From an uncultured Lachnospiraceae bacterium (lineage in GTDB: Bacteria > Bacillota_A > Clostridia > Lachnospirales > Lachnospiraceae), in the NCBI GenBank assembly GCA_946410365.1, contig CAMKAA010000024.1, positions 1-8,685 of the forward strand: a DNA stretch of 8,685 nt. The letters run 5' to 3'. A model generated the notes under the pieces. It made no database searches. It was not told the DNA's origin and was given only the letters and a program-made list of their open reading frames with translations. Below, one piece after another: positions 6,512 to 8,685 of the stretch. The translations under genes were made by a program, and so were the position numbers. Position 1 is the first letter of the stretch. Every line of letters begins with the position of its first letter.

Positions 6512-8158
6512 TCACTCCCGGCTCTGTTCGATGCGCATCCACACAAACAGCGCGATCACGGCCATAAGAAGTATTCCACCCCAAAAGATCGAATCCGAGG
6601 AGTCAGCCGTCTTGGCCGAATGCGTCTTTTTGATCGTTGTACTTGTTCTTGCAGGCATGGAGCGGGATATTTTGGTGGTCAGAACAGTGGCGACGATCCT
6701 TCCTTCCTCAAATGTATGCCCGCTTCTTTGTTCGATCTCTTCCTCCCCGCTCCTTCCCTCAGGAAGCGGCTCATGTGTATTAGTGATCGAATAACCGTCC
6801 AGATCGGATCCGCTGATCAGACCTGTGTATCCGTCAAGTCTCTCCTCCACAACAGAATAGGACTGCTTTACGCCGTCTGCATAAACTGCCATTTCATCAA
6901 ATGTTCCGCTCCAGTCGTTCTCTTCACTTAATGTGATCGTCCTGCCGGTCTCTTTTCCGTTTGCGTAAAGAGTGATATCAACACTTCCGGGCCTTGTTCC
7001 GTCAGCATCTTCTTCGTCTTCCCAATATCCTGTAACATCGATATCCATCGAAGGATTTTTCTCAAGCGGCGCAAGAAATACTGTTTCATCGCCGTAATGT
7101 GTCGTTCCCCTGAATAGAACAGTATCTTCATCGATTACCCCCGGATCCTCTGAACCTGTGCCCGCGAAGATCCGTCCGCCCTGCTCGATCATGTATTCAG
7201 AATCTGCGTCAGTTTTGACAGCAAATTCTCTGTACCCTTCCGGCATGCTGAAATCTATCTCGTTATTTCCCTGTGTTTCCCTGACTCTGATATTATCGAG
7301 ATTTACGTAACTTTCTTCATCAACTGCAAATGCCGCTTTGAGAATTGCAGCCGGTGTAAACCCGTCAGGAAAAACCTCTTCCTCTCCGTCCTCTTCTTTC
7401 TGCTCTGCAGGTGTGATCACATGTCCTGTTCCGTCCGCAAAAGCGATAAATGACGCGGTCCGGTCTGAGATCATAGGAGCTGCTGCAGGCATCACATCAC
7501 ACCCGGCACCGCAGCCTATCGCATCTGCGTTCTTTCCTGCGATCGCGGTGATATTTCCTTCTTCAATCACAATATGGCCGCAGGCATACTGTCCCCGGCT
7601 TGCTCCTATTGCTGCGGCCCCTTCTCCTCCGACCGCCGCAAGATATCCTTTTCCTCTTATTCTCAGACTTGCCTGCAGCAAAGGACCTTCTTCGCTGCCC
7701 GGAAGAGTTTCCGCTTCTATACCTGCATAGCCTTCAGCGCCCTGAAGAAAGTTCTCCATTACCGGAGCAGTTCCTTCTTCTGTTTTATCTCCCTCTGCAA
7801 GGCGTATCTCAACAGCCGCACCCGGGATCACTCTGAGTGCAGGTCCGTTTTCTGCTAATATCCTCACTCCGCTGAGCACAAGCGTTGCGTATCCGGAGAC
7901 TTCTATCCGGTCTCTGGAATAGTCAACGGCAGGATTGAGTCTGATACTGACTGTTCCTCCGTAAATGTAGAGCTTTCCTTCTCCTTCCTCATATCTGAAA
8001 CTGCCGGCCGATCCCGACTCGACGAGCAGAGAGCCCGCTTCCGTCTGTATTGTCTGCGGCACCTCTGCCGTTTCTGCGGCGTGAACACTTCGTCCCGCTG
8101 CCGATACAAGGATAAGAATCACAACAAAAATCCATGCGATCCTTTTTATCGTATTCAT
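6512..8158 (-). CDS. Secreted, membrane-anchored protein with beta-helix-like repeats and a Cna-B domain
   Basis: 548 residues from the ATG at 8156-8158, seven bases after AGGGA; an in-frame TTG six bases earlier is too close to that site. A signal peptide (KRIAWIFVVILILVSAAG, cleavage near HAA-ET, about residue 28) shows export. Residues 40-220 carry hydrophobic beta-strand repeats with GEGAAAIGA and NADAIGCGAG turns, like the GAGIGGG repeats of clostridial beta-helix or carbohydrate-binding surface proteins. Residues 250-370 are acidic and unrecognised. A Cna-B domain spans about 371-462, with W379, E438 in SVVEE and N460 in ITNTHEP, but Gly377 sits where the isopeptide Lys normally is. The C-terminus has a Thr/Lys-rich stretch, SAKTADSSD (514-522), one membrane segment (524-541) and a short charged tail. 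It is probably an extracellular adhesin or structural protein; no ligand can be assigned. Confidence 0.85.
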   Translation of the reverse strand: MNTIKRIAWIFVVILILVSAAGRSVHAAETAEVPQTIQTEAGSLLVESGSAGSFRYEEGEGKLYIYGGTVSIRLNPAVDYSRDRIEVSGYATLVLSGVRILAENGPALRVIPGAAVEIRLAEGDKTEEGTAPVMENFLQGAEGYAGIEAETLPGSEEGPLLQASLRIRGKGYLAAVGGEGAAAIGASRGQYACGHIVIEEGNITAIAGKNADAIGCGAGCDVMPAAAPMISDRTASFIAFADGTGHVITPAEQKEEDGEEEVFPDGFTPAAILKAAFAVDEESYVNLDNIRVRETQGNNEIDFSMPEGYREFAVKTDADSEYMIEQGGRIFAGTGSEDPGVIDEDTVLFRGTTHYGDETVFLAPLEKNPSMDIDVTGYWEDEEDADGTRPGSVDITLYANGKETGRTITLSEENDWSGTFDEMAVYADGVKQSYSVVEERLDGYTGLISGSDLDGYSITNTHEPLPEGRSGEEEIEQRSGHTFEEGRIVATVLTTKISRSMPARTSTTIKKTHSAKTADSSDSIFWGGILLMAVIALFVWMRIEQSRE

Positions 8159-8224
8159 TTTCAAATCCCTTTATAAACAAAAGAACATGTTTTTGAGAAT
8201 GCAAAATATCTTATATAATAATTT

Positions 8225-8253
8225 ATTTTACTATTACGTAATATTTTTGTAAA
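8225..8253 (-). promoter_or_regulatory. Promoter of the surface-protein gene with a palindrome in the spacer
   Basis: On the minus strand TTTACA (8248-8253), a 17-base spacer and TAAAAT (8225-8230) match the vegetative promoter pattern, each hexamer five of six. The predicted start is about 60 bases before the ATG. The spacer holds TATTACGTAATA (8232-8243), a perfect 12-base palindrome well placed for a repressor. Confidence 0.6.
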
Positions 8254-8316
8254 TATTATTTCCTCATTATGTCATTATTTTAATTTATATTTTACAAATA
8301 TTAACTAAATTAGTAG

Positions 8317-8345
8317 TGGAAATTCTTTGGTCATTACATTACAAT
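8317..8345 (+). promoter_or_regulatory. Probable promoter of carB
   Basis: TGGAAA (8317-8322), a 17-base spacer and TACAAT (8340-8345) suggest a start near 8352 and a leader of about 38 bases. Such a short leader leaves no room for a PyrR-type attenuator. The remaining divergent region (8159-8389) is AT-rich with no other gene seen. Confidence 0.45.
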
Positions 8346-8389
8346 TTATGAGATTAAGGGTTTAGCAAAACTAAAGAAAGAGAGGACTT

Positions 8390-8685
8390 ATGGCACAACG
8401 TACTGATATTCATAAAATATTGATCATCGGTTCAGGTCCCATCGTCATCGGGCAGGCGTGTGAATTTGACTATTCCGGCACTCAGGCCTGTAAAGCACTC
8501 CGAAGCCTCGGATATGAGATCGTACTCGTCAATTCCAATCCGGCTACCATCATGACAGATCCGGAGATGGCTGACATTACTTATATCGAACCTCTTAACG
8601 TCAGACGTATGGAGCAGATCATTGCAAAAGAACGTCCCGACGCTCTTCTTCCCAATCTCGGAGGTCAGTCCGGCCTCAATTTATG
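8390..8685 (+). CDS. carB: Carbamoyl-phosphate synthase large subunit, N-terminal part
   Basis: Makes carbamoyl phosphate from bicarbonate, ATP and ammonia delivered by the small subunit, for pyrimidine and arginine synthesis. The 98 complete codons seen cover the start of the first ATP-grasp half: [19 protein letters not shown], then [13 protein letters not shown] (25-37), [17 protein letters not shown] (46-62), TYIEPL and [13 protein letters not shown], all family hallmarks. The full protein should be about 1,060-1,080 residues, so over 90% lies outside the window. ATG at 8390 follows AGAGGA with short spacing. No carA lies immediately upstream; the neighbour is the divergent surface-protein gene. 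Residue choices such as NLGGQSG may mark a second, stand-alone carB type, but this is not certain. Confidence 0.96.
   Translation, partial: MAQRTDIHKILIIGSGPIVIGQACEFDYSGTQACKALRSLGYEIVLVNSNPATIMTDPEMADITYIEPLNVRRMEQIIAKERPDALLPNLGGQSGLNL

Noticed and set aside
8156..8164. TTG at 8162-8164 as the start of the surface-protein gene
   Set aside because: Only one base separates it from AGGGA; the ATG six bases later has seven-base spacing.
8159..8389. tRNA, riboswitch or small RNA in the AT-rich divergent region
   Set aside because: No cloverleaf, conserved riboswitch core or terminator was found; only promoter-like elements and the palindrome can be supported.
1..8685. High frequency of GATC throughout the genes
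   Set aside because: It seems largely due to preference for the ATC isoleucine codon and GAT/ATC on either strand; without counts against a codon-shuffled control it supports no claim about methylation.

Overview
The window looks like chromosomal DNA of a Gram-positive anaerobe, most likely a Clostridia/Lachnospiraceae-type bacterium. This is inferred from a rubrerythrin, consensus GGAGG ribosome binding sites, a Cna-B surface protein with a C-terminal membrane anchor, a VanZ-family protein, moderate GC in genes and very AT-rich intergenic DNA. No phage, transposon, CRISPR or plasmid feature was seen.

Layout: six genes run leftward (minus strand) and one runs rightward. Positions 1-2294 hold a class A penicillin-binding protein, cut by the window start inside a TEGGG-repeat tail. 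Positions 2393-3946 hold malQ (4-alpha-glucanotransferase), preceded by a strong promoter and a terminator-like hairpin. Positions 4139-4903 hold an alpha/beta-hydrolase of the putative-esterase family whose nucleophile serine is replaced by Asp. Positions 5077-5637 hold rubrerythrin. Positions 5763-6377 hold a VanZ-family membrane protein. A strong stem-loop terminator follows at 6437-6475. Positions 6512-8158 hold a secreted, membrane-anchored protein with a beta-helix-like N-terminal half and a Cna-B domain. Positions 8390-8685 hold the start of carB (carbamoyl-phosphate synthase large subunit) on the plus strand. The region 8159-8389 is therefore a divergent promoter region.

The genes do not form one pathway. 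Three concern the envelope (PBP, VanZ-like, Cna-B protein). The others serve alpha-glucan metabolism, peroxide/oxygen defence and pyrimidine/arginine precursor supply. Most appear to be separately transcribed units with their own promoters and leaders.

No wholly new multi-gene system is evident. The points most worth following are: (a) the Ser-to-Asp change in the esterase nucleophile elbow; (b) its leader, where an exact 11-base repeat of the ribosome-binding region plus a complementary CCUCC element could form a translational switch; (c) a terminator-like hairpin starting about 10 bases after the predicted malQ transcription start; (d) a perfect inverted repeat with 9-base arms before rubrerythrin; and (e) a Cna-B domain lacking its crosslinking lysine, next to a degenerate sortase-like motif.
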